Shown here one piece after another: positions 47,966-60,742 of a stretch of 64,000 bases of DNA. The notes beneath the pieces were generated by a model. The model was not told the origin of the DNA, ran no database searches, and saw nothing but the letters and a program-made list of their open reading frames with translations. Every line of letters starts with the position of its first letter. Position 1 is the first letter of the stretch. The stretch covers positions 14,511,460 through 14,575,459 of the forward strand of contig CM057233.1 in the NCBI GenBank assembly GCA_029891385.1. The letters run 5' to 3'. Position numbers and translations under genes: made by a program. The stretch comes from Erythroxylum novogranatense (taxonomy: Eukaryota; Streptophyta; Magnoliopsida; Malpighiales; Erythroxylaceae).

Positions 47966-48680
47966 CTTCCCTTGCAAACAATGCATGACAAGTGCGGGAT
48001 ACACTTGGAAAGTATCTTCAAGAAAGCACTGTAATTGTCCCTTATTCCTGGAACAAATCACATAACCAAAAACCTTCAAGAAGTGGAAGTAAATCAAACA
48101 CTATATGCGCAAAAGTGAAATGAGAGAAAAATAAATAAATAAAAAAGTGCGATACCATGTAGAGTGAACTTCGTCCAATTTCTCACCCCTCTCTGACACT
48201 TCTTTAACGTATTGGAACATAAACGAGAGACAATCCTCCAAAGAACCTACAGAATTAAGAAGCGAACAACAGATAAATCGGTGAAAATTTGTAGAGCAAT
48301 TATCCCCAAAAAGAAAGGGATGAAGTCTATAGCTATACAGATCAAATTTACATGGAAAAAAGGAAAAGCTTCGTTAGATAAAAACCATAACTTCATAATA
48401 AATATTTGGACGATTGAAAGAAGATTTTAGAACTAAAAGATCTTGCAAGCACAAGGACTGTATGACATGCTTCTGAACTCGCATATTGGAAGAGCAACTA
48501 AAAGTGGTATGGTTCTCTCTTTTTAATAAAGAAAACGCTATGAGCTAAAGGATCAAGACCATCTATACAAGAAACAAAGTCATCTTGAATAAAACATCTC
48601 TAGACTCACTTTGGAGCAGAAGTTGGAAGAATCTCACGGTGTAGAAGCTTTTGTCGAAGATGGCGCCACGCCCTAAAGCT
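47966..48680 (-). CDS. Candidate multi-exon gene, unrecognised, partial model
   Basis: Three minus-strand exons fit together with GT-AG splice sites and matching phases: one ending at 48610 (donor GTGAGT), 48246-48156 and 48047-47966. Joined, they read [18 protein letters not shown], then [29 protein letters not shown] and [20 protein letters not shown] followed by MHCLQGK. The predicted peptide looks like a helical soluble protein with no membrane segment. I do not recognise the family. An in-frame TAA lies just upstream (48680) and there is no clear start codon in the first exon, so either the start is the Met in exon 2, another exon is missing, or the gene is damaged. Exons further downstream are not resolved. 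Three in-phase splice junctions make chance less likely. Confidence 0.45.
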
Positions 48681-48982
48681 TAACCGGAGGAGGTGATGCT
48701 GTGAGGATATGGATTGGGCAAAGGCTTGGGGTAAGAAGAGTGATCGAGAGCTCTGTTTTCTTTGTAAAAACATACCGTATATTCAGAGATAAAGGAGGAA
48801 AGAAAAAAGAAATAGAAGCTCGGCTTGGCTTGGGTGAAAAGAGCTGAAAGTGGGAGTTGGTTATTGATAAAGGAAAACGTCGACGTTTTGGATGTGGCAC
48901 GTAATAGGTACAGAATTAATGGCACAAAGGATCTGATGCCATATGAGTCTGATAAGTGGAGTGACATTTCAATGCCATCCAA

Positions 48983-51467
48983 GTTTGAAAATATTTATTG
49001 ATGATGAGGTTTGACTACGATAGATAGGAGATATTTAAGATTGGAGCACCTGTTCCATTTAGGCCTTCCAACTGTTGAAATTTTGAAGATAAAAAGAAGA
49101 TGAAAGAGATGAGATAAGAAAAAATTTAAACAATATGTAACACACTCATATTTTTATTATTAAATTTGGTTGCCTTATATAGGCAAAATTCAAATAACTA
49201 AAATAAAATTTTCAGCCACCAAATCTAGTTTATAAGATAACATTAGATATAATCTAAGACTTATTCTAAGATAATCTAAGACCTATTCTAAAGGAATTTA
49301 AATATCTTTAAATTTTGAATTAATTCCTAACACTAACTTTTAAACTGATAAATGTGTAGATAAAATTTAATGGAATAAAATTAAAATTGATGATTAACTG
49401 AAACACTAATCTAGGTAGCAAACAAACAATTAATGTCCACCGTTGGGATGTCATGCCCGTTTGAAAGCAATTATTGCAGATGCGAGAGGAAATAATGTCT
49501 ACCGAACGCCAACAAGCTCAAGAGTCTCGTGTTTATTTTCCCTAAAGCTGAGATGTCAAGTGAAAGGGAAGCAATCCCACAGCTACGGAGGGATTGATAT
49601 GACTTGGCCTGTATCAGACAAATAAAAGAGAAAGCACGACGAACCTTTTGCAGTGTATTTGTAAGTAAAAAAAAAGAAAAAGAGAAAAGCAAATAAATAA
49701 ATATATATTAAAATTTTTAAAAATAAATGTATATTTTGGCAGTGAAAGCTAGTTTTACTCAAATATATGAATCTTATTCGTTAGGCTTTACTACTATAGC
49801 TGATATTAATGAAAAGTTTTGATAAGGAGAGAAGTTAGACTTGGTTTAAATGAGTTAATTATAGACAAAATATATCATAAATCAATTCAAAACTTTAAGG
49901 TAGTTTCCTCATTATTATGTCTTATTTTGATGTAAGATGACTCTCCTTAGATAATTTTCAAATAGGTGAAGGTTATTTCTTAGTAAAAATTTTCAAATTA
50001 ATATTTATTTGTTAGTTATTTTATTTTATTAAAAATAATGTATTTTAAACTTTTAAAGTTTTATTTTATAATTTTAGCATAAATTTATAACTAGAAATTT
50101 TACATTCATCGACATTAAATATACTTTTCAATACAAAATTTTAGTCTTATAATTTAAAGTTCAAACACGAACTAGCTAATGTGTTTGTTTTCCACCAAAG
50201 TATATATATTGAAATTTTCTTTTGCTTTTTTTAAATATTTAAATACGAAATTGAGGCTATTGTATCCTCAAGTTGGGAACGTCATCTTCAAAAGTGAACC
50301 AACCGCGTAGGCATAGCAGTACGTAGCAGCAACAGTACTAGAATTCTAATCACAAGGAGGCCCTCCTAACTTGGTCTTTTTCTTTGAAAAGAGCCATGCA
50401 CGGAGTGATTGTCCACAAATCGTACTAAAATTCATTTATCTTCAAGTGTGAATCCTTCAAAAAAGTCAGTAGACGCATTTAAAGTTTAGTACGAAAAATG
50501 TCTTCTTATCTTCCATGTGGCCAAAATCTGTGAGAGCAAGATTCAAAGCGAAGACACGCCTTCTGTAATCGATCGTCCGTAGTAATCTTTCAGGTTGACA
50601 GACAGCAAAATCTGTTTTCTTGAAAGGCCAAGAGCAAGAAAGAAAAATCAATGGACAGAACAGAAGCGGTGGGAAATGAATTATAATTTACTAAAATATG
50701 AAATATAAAAAATATAAAAGTTACATCACCTAGTAGAACTCAGACCAATTTCATCAATTGAAATGTAACTACGGAACATTTCAATGGGTCCTACTCTGAA
50801 GACCAATCGATGACTTACAAAATAATGAATTTAAAATGAAAAATAAATTAAAATTTTCGCGCTTATTTTAATAGATAAGAAAGAATAGCAATTAATCAAG
50901 CAAGTCGCCTAAAGATCGAACAAAACTTAAAAAAGAATTGATGCATTTAAATTTGAATTTGATTTTAATTCGACTTGAAAAAAGAGGATATGATTTTGAG
51001 TTAGAGTCAATATAAAAAAAAGTGAACTCAAATCCGAATTTATCTGCTAGTTAGATTTAAGATTTTTTTGGATGGTATTTCAATTCAAATTATATTGTTG
51101 TATTGATATATTCTTATATTTGGAAAAGAAAATTAAAAAAAGCTATAACCAATTCCTAATTATAAATAATGACTTTTTTATTGCCAAGTTTTAAAAAATC
51201 AAACAAGGTTCATTGGAAATTGAAAATGAGATACTTAAACGAGCTTTGGACAAACGTTTAAAACAACTTGCATCTTTTGTCCCCTTTAACCACTTGTGTT
51301 TCTCTTGGAAAACTGTAACATATTTCCTAAACATATAGTCATCTTATATAAAAATAAAACAAGAGAACTTGAATCCAAATTAGAGAATTCACAAAAGATA
51401 GATTCTAAACAAGGTTGATAGATAATACTTAATTTTGTAAAGTTATTGTTAACAATTATGTGTTGAT
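48983..51467. other. AT-rich intergenic region
   Basis: No gene is supported. A short stretch near 49430-49490 (AATGTCCACCGTTGGGATG... TTTGAAAGCAATTATTGCAG) resembles the 97 bp repeat at 34944-35140 and may be a relic of the same unknown dispersed repeat. The rest is A/T-rich with only short chance ORFs. Confidence 0.4.
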
Positions 51468-51472
51468 GTTCT

Positions 51473-51638
51473 TGTGAAATTTCAAATATGATTCTTCACA
51501 TTTACAAAGGTGAAAACAGAGAGTATATATACAGAGGTAGTTGGGGAAACTAATAGTCCTAATTACAAATAAAGAATGATTAGCTAAGTAAAAAATGACT
51601 AATCTAGAACTATCTATAATGGTAAAAACAATCTAACA
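51473..51638 (-). repeat. 3' LTR of the compact Copia element
   Basis: 166 bp; the minus strand starts TGTTAGATTG and ends AAATTTCACA. It contains TATATATACTC near the middle, a likely TATA box shared with the other LTR. The polypurine tract lies at 51639-51652 (minus strand GCTTGAGGGGGGC). Confidence 0.93.
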
Positions 51639-51645
51639 GCCCCCC

Positions 51646-54600
51646 TCAAGCTGGATTGTGGATATTGAGCAATCCGAGCTTGGCAAGAATGGAATGGAAA
51701 GGTGTTGCAGCCAAAGACTTGGTGAAGACATCGGCTAATTGATGGCGGGACGAACAAGGCATGAGATGTACAAGGCCAGTTTTGATCTTCTCCCGAACAA
51801 GGTGGCAATCCAATTCTATGTGTTTTGTGCGTTCATAAAAGATGGGATTGGCAGCAAGTTGTAAAGCAGAATTGTTGTCACAAAACACAACTGTGGGAGA
51901 AGATGGAGGATGATGAAGATCGGCAAGAAGAAAATGCAACCATTGGATTTCACAGATGGTTGTGGCTAGAGCTCTATATTCAGCCTCTGAAGAAGAACGA
52001 GAAACGGTGGTCTGCTTTTTGGCTTTCCAGCTGATAAGAGAATTACCCAAAAAGACACAAAAACCAGTAACCGAGCGACGGGTATCGGGACAACCTGCCC
52101 AATCACTGTCGCTGAAGGCTTGTAATGTCGTGGAGGAAGAGGCAGAGAAGAATAAACCAAGGCTGGGGCATCCTTTAAGGTAGCGAAGAACTCTATGTGC
52201 AGCCTGTAAATGAGTGAAAGTAGGCCTATCAAGGAACTGGCTGAGCTGCTGAACTGCAAAGGTGATATCCGGCCGAGTAGAGGTGAGGTACAATAACCTG
52301 CTAACAAGTTGCCGTTAAGGTGTGGAATCAGGAAGCAATTCAGTGGCATCCGCGCGAAGTTTGAGACTGGAATTGGCGGTGATAGGAGTGGTGACTGGTT
52401 TACAATCAGTGAAGCCATAGTCCTGTAAAAGATCAAGTGTGTATTTCCGTTAGTAAAGATGTAAACCAGCAGAACTCCGTGCAACTTCAAGACCAAGAAA
52501 AAATTTCAGAGTTCCCAGATCCTTGATCTTAAAAGCAGAATCCAAGGATGCTTTAACAAAAGATATTTCATGAAGATCATTCCCAACAAGGATCACATCA
52601 TCCACATAAATCAACAGAGAAGTAAAAGAATCACCATGCTTCTTGACGAACAAAGAATGGTCCGAGACAGATTGAATATAACCAAGAGCAAGAAGAGCTG
52701 TTGTAAGTTTGGAAAACCATTGCCTACCGGCTTGCTTGAGACCATAGAGAGATTTCTACAACTTGCAAACTTTCGAGTTATCGTCAAGTTCCAAACCAGG
52801 CGGCAAGAGCATATAGACATCCTAATGTAAATCACCATGAAGGAAAGCGTTATCAACATCAAGCTGCTGGAGGTGCCTATTATTAGAAGAAGCCAACGCA
52901 AGAAGTAACCGAACCGTAGTCATCTTACACACAGGAGAGAATGTGTCAAAATAATCAACACCTTCAGTTTGCGAATAACCCTTTGCAACCAATCGAGCCT
53001 TGTGTCGCTCGATAGAACCATCTGCCTTGTGTTTGACCCTAAAAACTCACTTGCAACCAATTGGGGATTTTCCGAGTGGTAAATCAGTAACAACCCAAGT
53101 GTGATTTTGTTCAAGAGCAAGAAGTTCAGCCTTTATAGCCGCACGCCAAGAGTCATGTTGAATGGCCTGTTTGAAGGTTTTCGGTTCAAGGCTGGCTGAG
53201 ATAGCAAAAGAATAGCGCAAGTGTGCAGGAGACAAGTTATGGTAAGAAACAACAGAAGAAATATGGTGAGGAGAGTTACCTGGAAGATGATCGGTGACAG
53301 CAGTAGAGCAATCGTAGTCTCGAAGATAAGACGGTGGTCGACGAGCGCGAACAGGGCGAGAGGAGGGGGGTGGAGGATCGGAAGAAGAAGGTGGAGGAAT
53401 GGGCAGTGGTACATCAAAGGAAGAATCATAGAAAACAGAGGGTTCAAAAATTGTAGGAATGACGGTGGACGGTTTAGTGGGAGTGGAGAAACGGTAAATG
53501 TATTCATGGAAGGTAACATGTCGGGAAACAAAGATGGATTTTGTGAGAGTGTCAAATAAAAGGTAGCCTTTGACATTAGGTTTAAAACCAAGAAAGACAC
53601 ACTTACGGGCACGAGGGTCAAATTTGTGACGGTGAGCAACAAGAATGGTGGTAAAAGCCAAACAACCAAAAACACGAAAATGGGAAAAATCAGGTGGGGA
53701 ATGATAAAGAGATTCAAAAGGAGTTTTATGATTTAGCAAAGGGGTAGGAGTACGGTTGATAAGATGAGCTGCATGAAGAATAGCATAGCCCCAAAAAAAT
53801 TTAGGGACGGAAGCCTGAAAAAGAAGAGCGCGAGATACATTTAAAAGATGTTGGTGCTTCCGTTCCACTAGGCCATTTTGTTCAGGGGTTTCAACATATG
53901 AAGTTTAGTGAAGAGTGCCTTTGGAGGCATAAAAAATGGGCATATGAAATTCAGGCCCTTTATCAGATCGCAAGGTTTGTATGGACGTGTAAAATTGTGT
54001 ATTAACCAAGGAGAAAATTTTTTGAACGTGTTGTCTTGCATCAGATTTATGTTTCATTAAAATGATCCAAGTGTATCTGCTGAAATCGTCAACAATCGTT
54101 AAAAAATAACGATGACCATGAATTGAAATAATAGAGTTCGGGCCCCAAATGTCAACATGAACAAGTTCAAAAGGATGAGTAGAAGTGGTGTAGCTGATAG
54201 GAAAAGACAACTTTCTTTGTTTAGCTAAATGACAAGCATCACAAGCTTTATTGTTTGACACAGATAAAGAAGGTATATAAGCTTGAAACAGACGCAAACG
54301 AGAATCAGAAACGTGCCCAAGGCGTTGATGCCAAGGAATTGCAGTGGAGGTGGAAGACAAAGTTGCATAAGAGATAAAAGATCTTGGTGGAATATCCAGT
54401 ATGTATAAGCCACGAAAAACTCTAGCTGTACCAATCATCTTCCTCGTGTGTAGAGCCTGTATAGAACAAGTGGAAAAATGAAAATGAAGAACACAGGGCA
54501 AACAAGAGGTGAGACGTGTTACAGAAAGTAAATTAAAAGCAAAAGAGGGAATATAAAGCACATCAGTAAGATAGAAATCAGCACTAAAAAAAACGGTACC

Positions 54601-55905
54601 AGAAAATGAAGCAAGAACTGTAGTGCCATCAGGCAGGGTGACTATAACAGGGGAAATTTGTTTATAAACAGCAAAGACATGTAAAGTATTTGTGATATGG
54701 TAAGTAGTACCAGTGTCAACAATCCATGATGTAGGTGTAAAAGAAGAAAGAGAAGTAGATGAATTACCTCCTTGATGAAGAGTAAGAGATGAAGATGAAG
54801 GAACGAACATTACTTGATTGGTAACATGCGGAGAAGGAGAAGCAGATGGTGTAATGGAGAGGTTAGTGTGATTGATCAAAGTAAGAAGCTGATCGTATTG
54901 CTCTTGAGTCAAATTAACAGTTGAATTGTTAGATTTTGCAACCGGTGAAACCTCAACTGATTCAATAGGAGAAGATTCATGTGAATCCTCAACAAACACA
55001 TTGTGAGCATGAGAATATGTCCCTCGAGATTTGTATCCAATTGGAAATCCATTCTTACGATAACAAGTTTCAACAGTGTGACGCGGTCTTTGACAAAAAG
55101 TGCAAAACCGTGTGTCAACAGATGATGAAGAACTACCAGATACAGTAGGAGCACGTGAACCAGAAGAAGCAGGAGATCGTGAATATGAAGTTGAGCTGTG
55201 TCTAACAGTATTACCAACAAAGACGGAAGAAGAGACCTCGGTGATCTGTCTTTCATGTTGAATAACCATTGAGAAAACTTTGTTCAAAATAGGCAGAGGA
55301 TCCATTAACATAATCTGAGATCTAACAGCAGCATAAGAAGGAGAAAGACCTTTCAAAAACCGAATGATGTAGTCCTGATCATGATACTTCTTGATATGAA
55401 CCATGGCACCGCATGAACAAGGAATGGCACATGAACAAACAGGTAGAGGGCGAAACTGCAACAACTCATCCCATAAGACTTTTAAAGCAGTAAAATAATC
55501 GGTAACGGATTGATCATTCTGCTTGAAGGAACTGATTTCATCATACAAATCTGAGATGCGATAAATGTCACCTTGCGAAAACCGTTCTCGTAAATCAATC
55601 CAAATATCAGAAGCATGATCTATCCAGAGAATGGAACTAGTGATCGAAGGAGAGATAGAGCGTTGTAGCCAAGAAAGTACTAGATTGTTGCAGCGTTCCC
55701 AGTGTGGAAACATCGGATCTGTAGATGGAGGAGCAATGATGGATCCATCAACGAATTTAAGCTTGTTTTTAGAAAGGAGAGCCATCTTCATCGCACGGCA
55801 CCAAGTATGATAGTTGGAACTTGAAAGAGGTGGATCAACAAGAATGAGGGAAGGATTTTCATTTGGATGTATATAATAGGGACTAGAAGGTAGCGGATCT
55901 GCCAT
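51646..55905 (-). pseudogene. Copia gag-pol polyprotein, one frame with six stops
   Basis: The frame opens at ATG 55905 (MADPLPSSPYYIHPNENPS, the Retrotran_gag_3 start) and runs to a stop at 51646. Domains in order: gag; a CCHC knuckle CTFCQRPRHTVETC (about 55080-55120); protease with WIVDTGTTYHIT; pre-integrase WHQRLGHVS... CDACHLAKQ; integrase with VHVDIWGP, TIVDDFSRYTW, LRSDKGPEF and ETPEQNGLVERK; RT with YVDDVILVGND (about 52580-52610); RNase H with SDSDWAGCPDT and SSSEAEYRAL. Stops are at 53905, 53047, 52822, 52756, 52450 and 52315. By comparison with the family, four of these look like Gln or Trp codons altered by C-to-T or G-to-A change. All catalytic residues I can see are otherwise present. 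Confidence 0.93.
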
Positions 55906-55956
55906 GATAGACAGCTCAAAAAGAGAAAAATCAAAGAAGACAAGCGGAAAAAAATC

Positions 55957-55968
55957 GCTTTGATACCA
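55957..55968 (-). other. Primer binding site of the compact Copia element
   Basis: TGGTATCAAAGC on the minus strand directly follows the LTR end. It differs at one base from the usual TGGTATCAGAGC (initiator tRNA-Met). Confidence 0.85.
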
Positions 55969-56134
55969 TGTGAAATTTCAAATATGATTCTTCACATTTA
56001 CAAAGGTGAAAATAGAGAGTATATATACAGAGGTAGTTGGGGAAACTAATAGTCCTAATTACAAATAAAGAATGATTAGCTAAGTAAAAAATGACTAATC
56101 TAGAACTATCTATAATGGTAAAAACAATCTAACA
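55969..56134 (-). repeat. 5' LTR of the compact Copia element
   Basis: 166 bp, nearly identical to 51473-51638; the one difference seen is a C/T in the GAAAA(C/T)AGAGAG word. Confidence 0.93.
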
Positions 56135-56139
56135 GTTCT

Positions 56140-58190
56140 AATATATCAAACAAATCAATCATTACACTCATTAACATATCAATTGTATAAAGTGTTAAAA
56201 CATAAATGAACTCGTCATTTAGAAGCAAATTCAAAGATCAATAAAACAATCAAAATCAACATAAAATCTATCAAAATATTTTTCTTAAACATTATTTACT
56301 TGAGGATGCGACTATATTAAATTCAAGTCTTGTTAATATAATGTGATACAACAATCATTTAGCCTTTCTTTGTTTCCAAATTGTACACATATATAATGCA
56401 ATTGCAACTCACTAATCATTAACGACAATATTTTAAAGTTGTATTTTTGTTCATTATAAATTTTATAGTTAACCTTCTTAATAGTATTCCAGGAGTGAGG
56501 AGATAATGACAGACTTAGGTTTAGTGGCTGAAACATGTTCCAACTATACACTTGGAAATCGGTTTGGACTCAGATTGGGTTTCACGTTTAGAGGTAAAAC
56601 CCAATTCCATTCTAATCTTTTTTTTTTAAATTTCATCTGTTAAGTTTAGATCAAGTCCTAATCGAAAATTGTCATTTCTAAAAATAAGAGAGTTATAAGA
56701 GAAGGTTTTCAAAAGATGTATATTAATTTTAATGGAAACTTGTTTAAAATATAAATGAATATAAAAGAATAAAAGTACCAGTTTAATGTAAAATTTTGAA
56801 AATTGATCATAACACTTCTTCCTAGCACATTTTTTTTGTGATGAATTAGAATAGAAGTATTGAAAGTCAAATAGTAAAATTACTTTGCAAGTTGAATATT
56901 TAATTGAAAATTAAAAGTGTATATGTAATATTATAAATCTTAAAAAGAATTATTTAGTATAAAAAGTAGTAGATGATGATGATGATGATTATTATTATTA
57001 TTATTATTAAAGTTTAAATATAATATTTCAAGTCGTGTATAATTTAAAATTTAATTTTTATATTCTTTCATAGTTTAAATATCAATAATCATGATTTTAA
57101 ATAAAGAGTGAAAATGTCTTATATTAATTATAGTTTGAGGTTTTACTCAAGTAGTTCAACTCTTTTTGAATGTTAGAAATGTATAAACAAAGTTACCCTA
57201 TATTAACAAGAAAGATAAAAGAAAGTAATTTTAATAGAAAAATAAAGTCGATAATATATTATCTTAAATTTTAGATTGAAGTATAATGTTCCTAATAATT
57301 GTGTTAAGACCGAGATAAGTAGATGCTACAAGAAACATAATATAAGGATCAATCAATAATTAAATAAATTACAAATAACTATTAATAAGTTAAGATTGTA
57401 AATAAAACAATTATTGACTTTTATAAATAATATAAAATATGAAATAAAAATCATAGGAATATGAAATTTCAAAAAATCACTTAAATTAAAAATAATATCA
57501 AAATCTCATAACACTAAAATTAAAGAAAATATTGTCAATATCTTGCAAAAATATGAAAATTCTCATTAGAAATGCAGTATAATCCAACAACTGTTGAAAA
57601 ATCATGGAATCTAACCATTAGTCCTTTATTAACAAAATTTATTTTAGTTAAATAAAATTACATCATGAATATGATTAAAGCAATATGTACACATAAATCA
57701 TAGAACTTCATTGAGAAAATATCAACCATAAATTATAACTACAATCGATTTTTCTAAACGTTAATCAATTAAGTAAAAAGAGTTCGTCTAATGTAAGATA
57801 ATTGACTAATAGTAATTAATTTAAATAGATTTAAGGAGCATTAAGAGATAAACAATTTGAAGTAATTCAATACTTCCAATTGTAGGTCTTTATTAGGATA
57901 GCAATAACTTCAACCTATTTAAATTAATTTTCTTTAATAAGATTCAAATTTTCTATCACAATTTGCTCTAAGCATTAACAAGTATATATAGTGATTATTT
58001 CTTTCTAGAAATTATTACGTAAGAGATACTTTACTCTTGGAAATTCTAAAATAATATTCTTATTTATGATTATTAATTTTGTCATATGCTATTGTCTTTC
58101 ATATATTAGTTATACAAATTAAAACTTCAAAGAACAATATTTTAAATGGATTCAATTATTCTTTCTCTTTTTGAACCCCTTCAAAGAACG
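56140..58190. other. AT-rich spacer
   Basis: No gene, transposon end or RNA gene could be supported. A short GAT/ATT run lies at 56975-57008. The stretch ends at the breakpoint of the second block copy. Confidence 0.45.
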
Positions 58191-58194
58191 AGTA

Positions 58195-58335
58195 ACATGT
58201 AGCATATGTTACTCGTTATTATTTTCCTTTTCAACCGGGGACAACTATTTCCTAAGTTGGGGTCGAAGTCCTTCCATTTTCGTGTACTAGATTCGTTGAT
58301 TTGACTCGTAAATCACGTGGCACTTTGTGAAGATA
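58195..58335. repeat. Second copy of terpene-synthase upstream sequence
   Basis: GCATATGTTACTCGTTA, GGGGACAACTATTTCC and CCTTCCATTTTCGTGTACTAG follow one another as they do at 30390-30500. The segment then continues as at 31303-31365 (ATTCGTTGATTTGACT). No terpene synthase exon is found to its left, so only the promoter side was copied or kept. Confidence 0.8.
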
Positions 58336-59240
58336 TTATACAATTTTATCTGTATATTTTTAAACTTGTCTCTAAAAATTATAATAATAAATAATAATTA
58401 AAATTTTAATTTAATTTATAAAATTAATTTAATAATGAGTAATAAATATAATTAAATTTAAAATATGTTTTAAAATATATAAATTTTAAATAAATTTTGA
58501 TTTAATAATTAAAAATATGTAAAATAAATATTAGTTTATAAATAATAATTTTAAAATTATTTATTTTAAAAATAAAATATTTTATTAATACTTTATTAAT
58601 AAATATTATATAAAATATTTAAAATAATTTATTTGTAAATTTTATTTTATTTATAATTATTATTAGTAATAAAATATTTATTATTATTTTAAAATAAAAT
58701 TAAAATTCACAATAATTATAAAAGTTGAAATAAATAAAATAATTAATTAAAAACTTTGAAAAAAAAGGGAGGAGGAGGAAATTTTAAAAATTTTGAAAAT
58801 TTTGCAAAAGGTCTCGATTTTTTAAATTTTCGTATTGACCAGATTATAAATGATTCTTCATCTTAAAAGTCTTTATGTAGAGTATATTACTATTAATGAT
58901 TAGTAATGATTTAAGACTTTTTAGTTATAGTGAATTGAAATTTAAAAACTTATTTTCAAATATTAATTAGAAATTATTAATTAATAAGACAAGCACGATT
59001 AGATTTAAATAGAATATATATTAATTATATACTTTTTCCTCTGCATGTGAGTCATTTAGAAACCACCTATTTACTAGTTAGGAGTAAGATTGCATATTAT
59101 TAGACCTCCTCAAATTTCACGTGTTAGCAAGATTTCTACTAAGTGTTGTTATTGTATTAATTTTATACTTTACGCCTAATCATATTATTCGATGATGAAG
59201 TGATTAAATTATTCATTATAACTAAAAGGAGATATTATAA
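58336..59240. repeat. AT-rich DNA, copy 2 of the duplicated block
   Basis: Matches about 33097-33999. The MITE with its ATT array, present in copy 1 (31481-32974), is absent, as is about 115 bp on each side of it. Confidence 0.8.
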
Positions 59241-59417
59241 TGTTGGTATTTATTTGTGTGTTTTACATTAAAGTGTACAATAGTATTTATACACATGAAT
59301 TAAGGCTGTGATTTGAGATAATTTGATCTTGTCATATCTAATAAAATTAAAACATAATGATAAGATAAATATCAATTAAGGATAAAGGAATAGGATTAGG
59401 ATGAATCTTTATTAACA
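59241..59417 (-). repeat. Short Copia LTR (177 bp), copy 2
   Basis: Counterpart of 34000-34176, the same length. Confidence 0.8.
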
Positions 59418-59419
59418 AT

Positions 59420-60205
59420 CCCCCACAAGCTAATGTATGTAGCAACATTAAGCTTGTTATGTAATGAAGAAAAGTAGTAATACCCAAAGGCTTGGTGAGC
59501 ATATATCATCAAATTGCTAGGATTCCGATACATGATGGATAAATAGGGACTTCTTTGCAACCAAATCTTGAACAAAATGGATCTTAATCTCAACATTTTT
59601 AGTATGAACATGTGAGACTGGATTCGCGGTAAGTAAAATTCCTCCTAAATTATCACATTGTAATATTAGTTTGATGTTAGAGTCTCCAATTTCATTAAAA
59701 AGAGAGTTGAGCTAACATAATTTAGCATCAACAAAAGCAATACTCCTGTATTTAGCTTGAGTACTAGATTTGGCAATAATACACTACTCTTTGGAGCTCC
59801 AAGAAATTAAGGAGTTAAGAAAAATATGGTAACCTGATGTAGATCATTGATCATCAAGGCAATCACCCAAATCAGCATCAAAATAAGCATGTAAGGTTAA
59901 GGAATTAGGCTTGGTTAAATGAAAGCCATAATATGGAGTTGAGCGAATATAGTAGAGAATGCATTTAACTACTGACCAGTGAAGATTAATGGGATAGTGA
60001 AAGAATTAGGAAACTTTATTAATAGTAAACTTGCTTTAATAATACTAAGATATTCAGTGGGCTTAGAAACAGGGAAGACCATGGTTTTTGAAAAGTGGAA
60101 GGAATAGGGTAATAGGAGCAGAGATAGGTTTTGAGGACTTAAGATGAGTGTGAAGAAGAAGATCATTAGTGTATTCAGATTGAGTGAGAGCAAACAATGT
60201 CCATG
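59420..60205 (-). pseudogene. Copia RNase H remnant, copy 2
   Basis: Counterpart of 34180-34965, with the same truncated ends and mostly the same stops. The CDNLGG stretch and FVQDLVAKKSLFI are again readable. It was dead before duplication. Confidence 0.8.
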
Positions 60206-60385
60206 ATTGTGGTACCATCCACATTTGAAAGCAGTTATTATTGATGTGATATGACTCTAGTAACTAGAGAGATATTTAGGTACTTAGTGCAAACAATGTC
60301 CACGATTGTGGTACCATCCACATTGAAAGCAATTATTGCTGATGTGATGTGACTTTGGTAAATAGAGAGATATTTAGGTATTTAG
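60188..60385. repeat. Tandem ~97 bp duplication, copy 2
   Basis: Same pair of units as at 34944-35140. Confidence 0.85.
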
Positions 60386-60742
60386 ATAATCTCTATTCCA
60401 CTAAAATTTTACACCAAATTTAGTATAAAAGAGAATATTTCAAGAATCTTTTTACACTAAATTTGGTATTACTCCAACTACCCTACATAAAATTTGTATT
60501 TATTTATTTATTTATAAAATAAAATAAAATCATTATTTTTAATTAATTAATATATACTTTATATTAAAATAATATTATTGAAAAAATATAATTAATATTA
60601 TTGCAACAACAAATTAATAACATACACAAATATAATATTTTTATTGCACATTTAACCTCTAATCCTCTGAGTTACCATACCGTTCCTACAAATGTTCAAT
60701 CAATACATTACGAAGTTCATAATGAGCTTCTTTATCTTTAAT

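Larger units (their letters stand above)
51473..56134 (-). mobile_element. Compact young Ty1-copia element
   Basis: 4662 bp on the minus strand, bounded by 166 bp LTRs (51473-51638 and 55969-56134) that differ at one visible position, and by the target duplication GTTCT (51468-51472 and 56135-56139). The primer binding site TGGTATCAAAGC abuts the upstream LTR and a purine-rich AGCTTGAGGGGGGC abuts the downstream one. It has one gag-pol frame in the order gag, protease, integrase, RT, RNase H, with six stops and no frameshift. Confidence 0.96.

Noticed and set aside
53133..53717. 194-codon minus-strand ORF rich in Leu and Pro
   Set aside because: It overlaps the integrase-RT linker of the compact Copia element in another frame; the true frame shows integrase and RT motifs.
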